Below, one piece after another: positions 7,873-15,698 of a stretch of 64,000 bases of DNA (the stretch's first letter is position 1; every line of letters starts with the position of its first letter). Location: contig NZ_CP109190.1 of NCBI RefSeq assembly GCF_041438805.1, positions 3,348,001-3,412,000 on the forward strand, given 5' to 3'. The DNA is from Streptomyces sp. NBC_01707 (lineage in GTDB: Bacteria; Actinomycetota; Actinomycetes; Streptomycetales; Streptomycetaceae). The position numbers and the translations under genes were made by a program. The notes under the pieces are model-generated. The model saw only the letters and a list, made by a program, of their open reading frames with translations, was not told where the DNA came from and did not search any database.

Positions 7873-8100
7873 TCAGCGAATAGTCCCCTCGGAGATCTGC
7901 CGGGCCAGCTCGTCGACCACTTGCGGCACCATCGGGCTAGCCCCTTCCTCCTCCAAGGCGAGGACCAAGGCTTGCCGGACCGTTGCGTACGGCTGCCCGG
8001 CGTGCGTCGCCCGCGTACGGTCGATGCCTCGTTCCATCTTCTTCAGGAACGCTGACACCGCTGGCATGGCCTTCTCGTACTCGCTCGCCTCCGCCGTCAT
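7873..8100 (-). CDS. small acidic hypothetical protein
   Basis: A 75-residue, mostly helical protein (start ATG 8100; no clear ribosome site). The sequence RATHAGQPYATVRQALVLALEEEG followed by PQVVDELARQISEG looks like a real folded mini-domain rather than an antisense shadow, because hydrophobic spacing is regular. Lone gene between unrelated neighbours; no function suggested. Confidence 0.4.
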   Translation of the reverse strand: MTAEASEYEKAMPAVSAFLKKMERGIDRTRATHAGQPYATVRQALVLALEEEGASPMVPQVVDELARQISEGTIR

Positions 8101-8285
8101 GGTCAGAGTCGATCAAAGGCGCAGGCCTCCGTCAACCAGGCCAGAGCTACCAACGTTGGCCGCGCACGCTTTCCAAGTCTCTTGAGGTCACACGGGCCTG
8201 TATACGAGGCTGTTCACCTGCGCTCGCGTATGGTCAGCGACTAAGCCAGTACCGACTCCCGGCCTGCCCTGAACCCGCGTGAGCT

Positions 8286-8576
8286 GTGCTGACTGAGACG
8301 GGGCATCCGATAGAACGCGTAGAGGCCGAGCTGTTCACCGACGGCGGTAACGACGCGGTGCTCCGCCTCCCGGGGCGTCGCTTCCCCGGAGTCCTGATCC
8401 AGGGCGACACACTTAGCGTTCTCCAGGCCGACGTGGCCGAGCTCGCCGAACTGTGCTCCGCCGGTGACCTGGAGGAGGCTCGAAATGCGGCGAGCCTCCT
8501 CCACGCTGAGCTGCGGGCCAAGCTGGAGCGTTATACCGCTGCGCTCGAAGCCCACGAGATCACGCGGCCCTTCTGA
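8286..8576 (+). CDS. DUF6959-like small protein
   Basis: A 96-residue protein from GTG 8286. It has a clear alpha/beta pattern: VEAELFTDGGNDAVLRLPGR, FPGVLIQGDTLSVL, then two helices ending in ERYTAALEAH. The RLPGRRFPGVLIQGD block is, from memory, the hallmark of a family common in Streptomyces and annotated DUF6959, which is otherwise uncharacterised. It stands alone on the strand. Confidence in the gene is good; the family number is recalled, not searched. Confidence 0.6.
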   Translation: MLTETGHPIERVEAELFTDGGNDAVLRLPGRRFPGVLIQGDTLSVLQADVAELAELCSAGDLEEARNAASLLHAELRAKLERYTAALEAHEITRPF

Positions 8577-8712
8577 TCCGTAGCTCTAGCGCGATGAGTC
8601 AGCGGGGGTCATACCGGCCGCTGGGCGGGCCCGGAGGGACGCTACCGTGCGGGGGCGGTTACTAGGGTTGCGGTACCTGGCTGCCGCACCGCACGATCCA
8701 AACGGGGTGACC

Positions 8713-9072
8713 ATGGAACGGCATGTGCTGGAATCGCTGTTGATCGGTGATGACGAGGCGTCCGTGATAGCTCTGGCCGCCCTCCTCAGCGGCGCCCCCT
8801 ACTCGGTGGAGGAACGGGTACGACCCACTGGTGCGCATGCCGGAGTCTTCAGTCGCCGACTTCAGCGCATGCGGATGCGCGGATTCGAACCTCCTGGCCT
8901 GGAGCGAGCAGTGCAGCTCATCAGGGAATATGGCCGGCCTGTGCGCACAGCGCTGATCGATCCTGACAATCGGACACGGTTCACCCTGCTCTTCCTCACC
9001 GAGGACGGCAGCGCACTCGTGGCCTGCGCTAGCTGGCCACTGCCGCTGGTTGCCAGGAAGCCACCCCTTTAG
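8713..9072 (+). CDS. hypothetical protein
   Basis: ATG 8713, with CGGGGTGA just upstream, gives 119 residues. The composition is mixed helix and strand (MERHVLESLLIGDDEASVIALAALL, then RTRFTLLFLTEDGSALVACA). No known motif. A longer frame back to 8647 adds an unconvincing arginine/proline-rich head. Codon bias is normal. Function unknown. Confidence 0.5.
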   Translation: MERHVLESLLIGDDEASVIALAALLSGAPYSVEERVRPTGAHAGVFSRRLQRMRMRGFEPPGLERAVQLIREYGRPVRTALIDPDNRTRFTLLFLTEDGSALVACASWPLPLVARKPPL

Positions 9073-9181
9073 GAGCGAGGTTGGTCCGCGTCCGCGGCTG
9101 ACCTGCAGGATCCCAGTCCTGCCCGCAGCTGGCCTAATACTCCAGCCGTAGATCGCTGGTGCGCCGGCCGACCGACCGCGC

Positions 9182-9559
9182 CTACGGGTGCGTGTCCGTG
9201 ATCGCGATGACCTCATCGAGGCGGTCCAGGGCGGCCTGCAGGTCGTCGACCTTGGCCTGGATACGGTCGCGCTCGGCGCGCAGCATGGCTCGTTGCTCGG
9301 CGTCGGTGTGCCCGGAGTCCCAGCACGGAAGGAGTTCGGTGATCCTTCGGCTGGTGAGGCCGGCGGCGAACATCTGCTGGAAGAAGCGCACCAGGGTGAC
9401 GGCGTCCTGCCGGTAGAGGCGCTGGCCGGATGGGCTGCGCTCCGCGATGAGCAGTCCCTGCTGCTCGTAGTAGCGCACGGCGCGTACCGAGACGCCGGCG
9501 CCCCGCGCCACCTCGCCGATGCGGATCAGCCGCTCGGCCGCGGCCTGCGTGACGGTCAT
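9182..9559 (-). CDS. MerR-family transcriptional regulator
   Basis: A 125-residue protein starting at ATG 9559 with AGGAA upstream. The N-terminus is a standard MerR winged helix: IRIGEVARGAGVSVRAVRYYEQQGL, followed by the wing GQRLYRQDAVTLVRF. The C-terminal half is a coiled-coil dimer helix (AMLRAERDRIQAKVDDLQAALDRLDEV) with no cysteine-rich metal loop, so it is not a metal sensor of the classical sort. It is divergent from an SDR oxidoreductase, and a palindrome in a 19-20 bp promoter spacer lies between them, so it very probably activates or represses that gene. Confidence 0.85.
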   Translation of the reverse strand: MTVTQAAAERLIRIGEVARGAGVSVRAVRYYEQQGLLIAERSPSGQRLYRQDAVTLVRFFQQMFAAGLTSRRITELLPCWDSGHTDAEQRAMLRAERDRIQAKVDDLQAALDRLDEVIAITDTHP

Positions 9560-9595
9560 GGTGATTCCTCTCACCCCGGTCCTGACGACCAGCAC

Positions 9596-9627
9596 TTGCC
9601 TCTGACGTCAACGTCAGGTTTTAGCGT
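9596..9627 (+). promoter_or_regulatory. MerR-type promoter with palindrome in the spacer
   Basis: TTGCCT (9596-9601) and TTAGCG (9621-9626) are spaced 19 bp apart, the over-long spacing typical of MerR-activated promoters. CTGACGT (9602-9608) and ACGTCAG (9611-9617) form an exact 7-bp inverted repeat filling the spacer. The SDR start codon is at 9635, about 8 bases after the -10, so the transcript is probably leaderless. Confidence 0.7.
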
Positions 9628-9634
9628 ACCGGAC

Positions 9635-10363
9635 ATGGATATCAACAACTCAGTTGCCCTTGTCACCGGAGCCAACCGCGGCCTGGGCCGCGCCTTCGCC
9701 CAGCGCCTGCTCGAACGGGGCGCCCGCAAGGTCTACGCGACGGCCCGCCGACCGGAGACCGTGGACCTGCCCGGGGTCGAGGTGCTGCGCCTCGACATCG
9801 CCGATCCTGCATCCGTGAGGGCCGCCGCCGAGGCCGCCCCGGACGCCTCGCTACTCATCAACAACGCGGGAATCAGTACGGGGACCGACCTGGTGACCGG
9901 TTCGCTGGACGCGGTGCGGCACGAGCTGGAGACCAACATGTTCGGCCACCTGGGAATGATCCGGGAGTTCGCGCCGGCACTCGCCAGGAACGGCGGGGGC
10001 GCGATCGTCAACGTCCTCTCCGCCATGTCGTGGTTCGGTGTTAAGGGCGCCAATGCCTACCACCTGACCAAGGCCGCCGCCTGGGCCATGACCAACGGCG
10101 TCCGCCTGGAGCTCGCCGAGCAGGGCACGCTCGTCACAGCGGTACACCTCGGCCTGGCCGACACCGACATGTCCGCGGGCTGGCCCGTGGACAAGATCGC
10201 TCCGTCGGACCTGGCCGACGCGGCGCTCGACGGTGTCGAGGCGGGCTCCGCCGAGGTCCTCGCCGACCAGTGGAGTCGGGACGTCAAGTCCCGGCTGCCG
10301 CGGACGCCGGAAGAGTTCAACGCCGCGATGGACCGCGCCCTGGCGGCGCTAACGGCGACCTGA
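9635..10363 (+). CDS. short-chain dehydrogenase/reductase
   Basis: A 242-residue classical SDR. The Rossmann motif TGANRGLGRAF lies at about residues 10-20, NNAGIS at about 72-77, and the catalytic Ser-Tyr-Lys set appears as S in NVLSAMS, then YHLTK. It uses NAD(P)H to reduce an unknown carbonyl substrate; the length is normal. It is transcribed away from a MerR regulator and preceded by a MerR-type promoter. Such pairs often respond to electrophiles or aldehydes, but the substrate cannot be told. The IS701 element lies just downstream. Confidence 0.85.
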   Translation: MDINNSVALVTGANRGLGRAFAQRLLERGARKVYATARRPETVDLPGVEVLRLDIADPASVRAAAEAAPDASLLINNAGISTGTDLVTGSLDAVRHELETNMFGHLGMIREFAPALARNGGGAIVNVLSAMSWFGVKGANAYHLTKAAAWAMTNGVRLELAEQGTLVTAVHLGLADTDMSAGWPVDKIAPSDLADAALDGVEAGSAEVLADQWSRDVKSRLPRTPEEFNAAMDRALAALTAT

Positions 10364-10418
10364 GGGGCCCTCGAGCCACGCTGGCTTCGGTCGGTTGCTT
10401 CTGAGGTCGGTCAATTGA

Positions 10419-11835
10419 TACTCCACCCGCAGTTGTGGATCTTCATGTTGTGACTTCGCGTCGGCGGTAGTGGCAGTCGCGGGGGCGCGCCTGGGGGCGG
10501 CGACGCCATAGGGACCAGCGCAGGCGATGGTCGCGTTGGTCGTTCGGCGATGCGGCGGGCAGGGCGAATAGTCGCTGTATTTCGTTGCAGGTGAGGGCGA
10601 TGAGTCCGGTGGGGGCCGGGTGTTCGCGATGCTCGTCGGCGCGGATGACGGCCAGGAAGGCGTGGGCGAGCATCGCGAGGGTCACCCAGCGCAGCCAGGG
10701 GGTGTGGCGGCGGACCTGGTGCTCGTCCAGGCCGGCGAGGCCCTTGCTGGCCTGGAAGGTCTCCTCGATCCTCCAGCGGGTTCCGGCGACGCTGGCCAGG
10801 GCGGGCAGCGGTACTGGCCGCGGGCTGAAGCAGCGGTAGTAGGCCACCTCGCCGGTGGTGTGGTTGCGGCGGATCAGCAGCTGGCAGGTGCCCGCCGAGT
10901 GGGTGGGGATCAGGCCGACGGTGGCCCAGTCGTAACGGTGCGGGCCTTTTGCGCCGGTGCCTGCGGACAGTTGCTGCCAGCCGCGTCGGGGCACCTTGCG
11001 CATCAGCACGTCGACACGGAACTTGCCAGCAGGGGTGTGTACTTCGGTGCGGCAGGAGACGGCCATGACGTATCCCGTCCCGTGCGTAGCGATCATCGAC
11101 AGTAGGGCCGGGTTGCCGCCGTAGCCCTCGTCGCCGGTGACCCAGCCGGCCGTGTGACCGCCGGCCCAGAACCTCTCGAGCATCGCGGCGGCGAGCTGCG
11201 TCTTGGTGGCGAAACGCACCTCGTCGGGGTCCAGGCCCGCCCTGCGGCACCGCTCGGGATCGTCGGTCCATGCCCTGGGCAGGTACAACTCACGGTCGAC
11301 GGCGGCGTGCCCGCGCGGGGTGGCATGGACAAGATAGACCGCGACCTGGGAGTTCTCGATCCGCCCGGCGGTGCCGGTGTACTGGCGCTGCACCCCGACG
11401 GTCGCGTTCCCCTTCTTCACGTCGCCAGTCTCGTCGACGACGAGGACGGCCTGCTCGGCGCCGAGGTGATCGACGACGTACTCGCGCAGATCATCGTGGA
11501 CTGCGTCCGCGTCCCACTTGGCCCGCTCCAACAGATGCTGCATGCCATCCGGCGTGGCCTCACCGGCCCACTCAGCGATCGTCGAGCAGTTCTTGCGGGG
11601 CAGATTGGCCAGCAGTCCGCGAACGAACTTCCCCACCCGACGCCGGGGTTCAGAACGGGCGAACCGCCCGGCTATGCGCTCCATCAGCCCCTCGAACTCC
11701 TCGTCCCAACGGGCAGGGCCTACGCTGTGACCTGCGGCCACCGTCTGATCTTCTGTCTTCACACACGATGATCACCGGTGGCCGCACCCGTCGGCACCGC
11801 CTCACCCTCCAAGATCCACAACTACGGCTGGAGTA
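10419..11835. mobile_element. IS701-family insertion sequence, apparently complete
   Basis: Imperfect 25-bp terminal inverted repeats lie at 10419-10443 and 11811-11835 (shared core TACTCCA, CCG, AGTTGTGGATCTT, with two mismatches). They enclose a single full-length transposase gene. No unambiguous target duplication is visible at the edges. A stray copy of the terminal sequence (ACTCCAGCCGTAG) lies 1.3 kb to the left at 9137-9149. Confidence 0.8.
10443..11762 (-). CDS. IS701-family transposase
   Basis: A 439-residue DDE transposase starting at GTG 11762. The triad is visible: D in VLVVDETGDVKKG, D in WVTGDEGYG, and E in TRWRIEETFQASKG. The N-terminal helical region (KFVRGLLANLPRKNCSTIAEW) is the usual start for this family. 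There is no frameshift, so the element is probably still active or only recently arrived. It catalyses cut-and-paste movement of the flanking inverted repeats. Confidence 0.9.
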   Translation of the reverse strand: MKTEDQTVAAGHSVGPARWDEEFEGLMERIAGRFARSEPRRRVGKFVRGLLANLPRKNCSTIAEWAGEATPDGMQHLLERAKWDADAVHDDLREYVVDHLGAEQAVLVVDETGDVKKGNATVGVQRQYTGTAGRIENSQVAVYLVHATPRGHAAVDRELYLPRAWTDDPERCRRAGLDPDEVRFATKTQLAAAMLERFWAGGHTAGWVTGDEGYGGNPALLSMIATHGTGYVMAVSCRTEVHTPAGKFRVDVLMRKVPRRGWQQLSAGTGAKGPHRYDWATVGLIPTHSAGTCQLLIRRNHTTGEVAYYRCFSPRPVPLPALASVAGTRWRIEETFQASKGLAGLDEHQVRRHTPWLRWVTLAMLAHAFLAVIRADEHREHPAPTGLIALTCNEIQRLFALPAASPNDQRDHRLRWSLWRRRPQARPRDCHYRRREVTT

Positions 11836-11859
11836 CTAAGCAACCGTTAGGCCCCCGGA

Positions 11860-11894
11860 GTTCCCCGTTGTTCCCCCCTCGTTCTGGCACGCTC
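11860..11894. repeat. TTCCCC tandem repeat with TGGCACGCTCG
   Basis: Two TTCCCC units about 10 bp apart are followed by TGGCACGCTCG at 11884-11894, the same 11-mer as at 7843-7853. Located just outside the right end of the IS. Possible relic of an integrase arm site. Confidence 0.35.
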
Positions 11895-11914
11895 GTGGCA
11901 CGCCGTGAATTTGA

Positions 11915-12145
11915 TTATGCGGTCGGCGGAGTCTGATTCGCGGTGATGTCAGGGTCCGAGGCAGTCTTGGCACTCGCCCGCTGCGCCGTTTCTCGCCCGT
12001 ACCGGGTCGCCGACAACGTGAGCCCCGAGGCCAAGAGAAACCGGGTGATCGCGTTGTCTTCGACGGTCACAAAGATCAAGAGCGGCAGTATCGGTATCAC
12101 CAGGTGCCAGCCTGGATGGTTCTGCCACTTCGGCTCGCGCTTCAT
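11915..12145 (-). CDS. small membrane protein
   Basis: ATG 12145, preceded by AAGGGG, gives 76 residues: a basic N-terminus, a hydrophobic segment (LVIPILPLLIFVTV), an acidic turn, a second hydrophobic stretch and a polar tail. It looks like a small two-helix membrane protein. No family recognised. The stretch upstream to 12393 has no gene but holds a three-unit tandem repeat. Confidence 0.45.
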   Translation of the reverse strand: MKREPKWQNHPGWHLVIPILPLLIFVTVEDNAITRFLLASGLTLSATRYGRETAQRASAKTASDPDITANQTPPTA

Positions 12146-12319
12146 GTCGCCCCTTCGTCTGCGGCACCCTAGCGCGCGGGCGTTGTAGCGACTTTGGCCG
12201 GGAGTTTCAATGCCCCAGTCAAGTACCCTCGCGCTCGGATCCTGGAGCACAGTTTGGAAGATCGCGTATGTGGATCGGGGCTGACCTGGCAGGCCGCTGA
12301 CCTGGCACTCCGTGGACAA

Positions 12320-12345
12320 TTCCCCGTTGTTCCCCGTTGTTCCCC
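12320..12345. repeat. three tandem 10-bp TTCCCCGTTG units
   Basis: TTCCCCGTTG occurs twice in direct succession, followed by a third partial unit TTCCCC. The iteron form is like the GTGCTCCCACG pair next to the integrase, but the sequence differs. Possible arm-site relic of a lost element. Confidence 0.4.
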
Positions 12346-12393
12346 TTTGGCGCCCGTGGAAAGCTGCCCGATCGGGCACGCGGAGGGCACGAG

Positions 12394-12651
12394 TCACTCG
12401 TAGATGCGAGCGGCGTCAAGCGCCCGGGCGAAGAACGTCCAGTCGCCCTCTGGGGGCATCTCCTGCCCGAAGTTGGCGTACCACCCCGGAGAGTCCGTGA
12501 TCCAGGCTCCCAGGGCCTCCAGGAACCCGTCCAGCGTGGGGTTCTCCCACTCCTCGCCGTCCTGCGCATAGTCGTCGCGAAGACGCTCCACGAAGGCGGC
12601 GAGGGCTTCCCGGCCGGCTATGTGATCGTCGGCATCGATGTGGGCGTCCAT
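12394..12651 (-). CDS. DUF7660-like small protein
   Basis: An 85-residue acidic protein from ATG 12651. The sequence AAFVERLRDDYAQDGEEWENP, then LDGFLEALGAWITDSPGWYANFGQ and WTFFARALDAARIYE is a pattern I know from many actinomycete genomes, annotated as DUF7660 (recalled, not searched). It is compact and helical, with no motif pointing to an activity. Proteins of this sort are often found singly in accessory regions with immunity-like genes. Confidence 0.65.
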   Translation of the reverse strand: MDAHIDADDHIAGREALAAFVERLRDDYAQDGEEWENPTLDGFLEALGAWITDSPGWYANFGQEMPPEGDWTFFARALDAARIYE

Positions 12652-12887
12652 GCGACGCACCGTACAGCGCCCATCCGTTGCGGCCGGTTGCGGTGTTGCG
12701 AGCGGGGGAGCAGGACGGCGAAGCACCACGGGATCCTTGCCGAGCCCTGGAGACCCCCTGGATGCGAACACCGGCTGACCGGTCGCTGAGGTCTCCTGGG
12801 CTGCTCAGGCAGCCGGTGGTGCTATTACGGTCGGTGGTGGTCGGCATGGTTGCTGTACTTCCGTGTTGTACCGCATGGCCACGGTGA

Positions 12888-13508
12888 CTAGCAGAACTGC
12901 GGTGGGCCGATGACGGTCTGGCCAACCTGCTTAGCCAACCACGAGGCATGCCGCTCGCTATACCCGTTGTTGCTCCGGTCGCGGACGTGGACAAGGACCG
13001 TGTGCCCGTCGGACCACTCGTCCATCTCGCGGGTGGCGGCGTTGAACAGCACGGTGACTTCGGCGTGCTTGTAATCCGCGTAGAGCCCATGCTCTGGAAC
13101 TTCCGGCCATCCGAAGAAATACCAGCGAATCTCTGCCATGTACGTGCTGGCGACCGCTGTGAAGGTGTCCTCAATGCTCCCTACGGGTTGATCAAGCATC
13201 GAAGCCCACAGCGGCAGGTGCGTGGTCAGGAAGGCGGCGTCCACGGACAACTGCGGCCCATGAACCCCAGCGTGCAGCCCAGTCGGGTCGCTTTCATCCC
13301 GAACCCAGTCGTCGACGTCCTCTTTCCTGAACCACGCGTCGGGCATTGTCCTCAGGATGAGCAGGACATCTTCAACTCTGGGGAGCTCAACATCCACGTC
13401 CACCTTCGCGTGCTCCAGGTCACCCACGCCGAGCAACTGACGGGCCACGCGCAGGGCGAGTGCGGGATCGGGAGTGCGGAAGACGGGGTACGCGACGTCA
13501 TTGGACAT
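12888..13508 (-). CDS. hypothetical protein, paralogue of the short ORF at 14369
   Basis: A 206-residue protein from ATG 13508. The N-terminus (AYPVFRTPDPALALRVARQLLG) closely resembles that of the shorter ORF at 14369 (AWPVLRTTDLAEALTLADRLL), so the two are paralogues. The middle has PLWASMLDQPVGSIEDTF and the C-terminus DGHTVLVHVRDRSNNGYSERHASWLAKQVGQ, an alpha/beta arrangement of unknown function. No signal peptide or membrane helix. Possibly an immunity protein of an actinomycete polymorphic-toxin or similar system, but that is a guess. Confidence 0.55.
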   Translation of the reverse strand: MSNDVAYPVFRTPDPALALRVARQLLGVGDLEHAKVDVDVELPRVEDVLLILRTMPDAWFRKEDVDDWVRDESDPTGLHAGVHGPQLSVDAAFLTTHLPLWASMLDQPVGSIEDTFTAVASTYMAEIRWYFFGWPEVPEHGLYADYKHAEVTVLFNAATREMDEWSDGHTVLVHVRDRSNNGYSERHASWLAKQVGQTVIGPPQFC

Positions 13509-13614
13509 GCGCGCACCCTGCCACAACGATCAGCAGCCGAAGATCGATTTTTCTGCCGGGATGAGAGCGGCACTGTTCCGGCGCGGTCGGTGGAACGGCT
13601 TTGGGCTGGAGCTG

Positions 13615-13725
13615 CTTTGGGGCGAGTGATCATGGCCCCGTAAGCTCATCGCGAGTCGGGCAGTCTGTGGACCTGCCCGTTAAAGCACGACGTTGGGGCC
13701 ATGATCTTCGAGGCTCGCCCCAAAG
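13615..13725. repeat. 111-bp inverted-repeat (MITE-like) element
   Basis: Outer arms CTTTGGGGCGAG (13615-13626) and CTCGCCCCAAAG (13714-13725) are exact complements. Inner arms GATCATGGCCCC (13628-13639) and GGGGCCATGATC (13695-13706) are too. They are offset by 1 and 7 bases, with a 55-bp non-coding centre. The size and structure fit a miniature inverted-repeat element or a solo IS relic. No transposase lies inside. Confidence 0.6.
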
Positions 13726-14368
13726 TGGCTGCCTAAAGCCGTGGAGCCGGCCGCCCCCGCCGATGGGCAACGACCGTGGAAGCGGGTCCGTCGACATTGC
13801 ACCGTCGCCGCGATCCGGCCTTAGTCGAAGCACAACGCGTCGTTGACCTGCACGTATGGCGTCACCTCATGCCCCTGTGATCACGTGTTTTCGCCCTTCT
13901 GCGGGCGCGGGCGGTCGCCGGCGCGCGCCCCCACTGGCGTAGACATGGTGGAGGGCGTGCGGCGGCGGCCGACCGGCGCCGCCGCGCTCTGCTCTGCGCG
14001 GCCTTCAATCCTCTGGATTGATCCTTCTGGACTTGGATCTACTTCGTTGTCCTGGTGGTTCTTGGGGTTTCTGGGGTTCCGCCCTGCACTGTGTCCGGCG
14101 AGATCAGCCGGCGCTCTTCCCTCTCCCAGGCCAGATCGCGGCGGCGGTGTGATGCCGGCGCGCACGCGTCACCATGGGCGTGATCACTTCAGGCGGAGCC
14201 GGTGTCGGCCTCCGAGGTGTGTCTACGAGCCCCCGGGCCGGCGAGCGAAGCGAGCCTCTTGATGAAGTAGAGAAACTCTTACCGCGCCAGGGGGCTGTCC
14301 TGTCTCCGTTGACTGCCTCTGCATGCTGCGTACACCTGGGAGAACGATCACTCTGGCAGGATGCGGAT
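13726..14368. other. no convincing gene
   Basis: About 640 bp with open frames on both strands but none with credible composition, start or known motif. The most open frames are rich in arginine and proline, as expected of antisense or random high-GC DNA. I see no RNA gene or clear promoter. Confidence 0.4.
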
Positions 14369-14668
14369 ATGGGGAACACATGTGCCTGGCCCGTGTTGCG
14401 GACCACGGACCTGGCTGAGGCATTGACCCTCGCCGACAGGTTGCTGTCCGTCGCTTCCTGGCACGAGCCGAGCGACTGCTACTTGGATGCTTGGGCGCGC
14501 ACTGATGATGATCTGCGGCGTCTGACAGAGGCCCTGCCGGGCGTGAGGGCTAGGTCGTACGGGGAAGGCGGTGCTGGCCTACCTGTGAGCCTGAGCCTGA
14601 GCGCCCTCTCAGTCACTCCTGGCTGTGCGGCTCTGCGTCCCGGCCGGTCGGTCCGTTCAGCGCCTTGA
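14369..14668 (+). pseudogene. truncated paralogue of the 12888-13508 protein
   Basis: From ATG 14369, 99 residues. The first 70 (AWPVLRTTDLAEALTLADRLL and the following region to LTEALPGVRARSYGEGG) align by eye with the N-terminal third of the 206-residue protein encoded at 12888-13508 on the other strand. The rest is missing and the last 25 residues run antisense into the end of the DUF4328 gene. I judge it a 3'-truncated duplicate. Confidence 0.5.
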
Positions 14669-15341
14669 CGTGTTGCATGTGCGTCAGGGTGCGGACCAGC
14701 CGGACTGCGAGAACGGCGCAGACGACGTCGAGGAGGTCGCTGAGCATGACAAGGCCGAGACCCACGTTCGTCTGGCCGATTGATTCGGCCGTGTCGTAGA
14801 CCGCGCCGCCGGCCAGGGCGACGAAGCCCCCGGCGAGCCAGAAGCCCCACCAGAGGTTGATCAGGCCATGCCCCGGCCGGTTGGGCGCGTACGGTCCCAC
14901 GGGACGGCTCGCGTCCCAGATATCGAGGGTGATCCGCCGCGGGAACCACAAGTTGACGACCGGGATAAGCCAACTCCAGCCGGTCCAGCTGCGGCCTCGT
15001 CGGTGAGTGCCCGGTGCGAAGACTTCGGCGTTGTCGCGCAGGCGGTAGAGCCAGCACACGTAGACGATTCCGGTGGAAAGGTAGAGCAGGCTCTGAAGCA
15101 GGCCGGAGAGGTCGTAGTAGAACTGCCTGTTCTCGACGCCGGGGAACGTCCCCAGGGCCGTCGCGGAGCGCGGCATGCCGCGCAGCAGGTCGTACAGATA
15201 GCCACCCGAGGCGATAGACAGTATGTCCGTGACGATCACGGTGAAGAGCAGAAGGGAAGTGGCCACCCCCAGCCCGACTGGTGAACGCAGCACCGCGAAG
15301 GAGGCGGGCGAAGTGGGCGCGTGCGTTGAGTTCGAGTTCAC
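14613..15341 (-). CDS. DUF4328 membrane protein
   Basis: A 242-residue protein from GTG 15341. Hydrophobic segments lie near residues 22-45, 78-95, about 125-140, 165-185 and 195-215. Between them is the conserved DUF4328 signature: VYVCWLYRLRDNAEVFAPGTHRR, then SWTGWSWLIPVVNLWFPRR and the DIWDASRP block. The family is widespread in Streptomyces as a polytopic membrane protein of unknown function, often with a proline-rich N-terminus that is absent here. The 3' end overlaps the truncated ORF on the opposite strand by 56 bp. Confidence 0.85.
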   Translation of the reverse strand: MNSNSTHAPTSPASFAVLRSPVGLGVATSLLLFTVIVTDILSIASGGYLYDLLRGMPRSATALGTFPGVENRQFYYDLSGLLQSLLYLSTGIVYVCWLYRLRDNAEVFAPGTHRRGRSWTGWSWLIPVVNLWFPRRITLDIWDASRPVGPYAPNRPGHGLINLWWGFWLAGGFVALAGGAVYDTAESIGQTNVGLGLVMLSDLLDVVCAVLAVRLVRTLTHMQHVKALNGPTGRDAEPHSQE

Positions 15342-15698
15342 AGTCCGACCAGCGCCTCCACCATCCCAGACGTCACTCCCCTAGCCACTCCAGGCCTCCC
15401 GCCAAGGACTCCGGACGGCACGTCACATCACAACAGGGCCAACGTTGCCTGCTACGGCACTAGTTTGGAAAACGAGTGACACGGATGCGGCCTGAGCTCG
15501 GGAGCGTCTGGCCTGGGCCTTAGCGTCACTGTGGCCGTCACGCCCCGTGACTCCCCGCCGCTTCCCGCTGGATCAGGCACGCGGCGGGCACAGAGCCTCT
15601 TCGTACCGAACTATCGGCAGGGCGGGCGCTGGGGATCCCTGGGGTCTTCGCTGCCGGTCAGCCGACCCGACAACATCGATCACGACCCCGAACAGGCC
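15342..15698. other. intergenic, no gene
   Basis: About 350 bp between the DUF4328 start and the integrase stop. It contains several CCCCG-type direct repeats around 15541-15580 but no credible ORF, tRNA or terminator. Given its position just past the 3' end of the integrase it could include part of an attachment region. Confidence 0.3.

Noticed and set aside
8881-8900. GGATTCGAACCTCC, a T-loop-like sequence on the minus strand.
   Set aside because: It lies inside the coding region 8713-9072 and the flanking stem bases do not pair.
13881-14165. A 94-residue minus-strand frame.
   Set aside because: Composition is low complexity, with no start signal; similar strings arise in non-coding GC-rich DNA.
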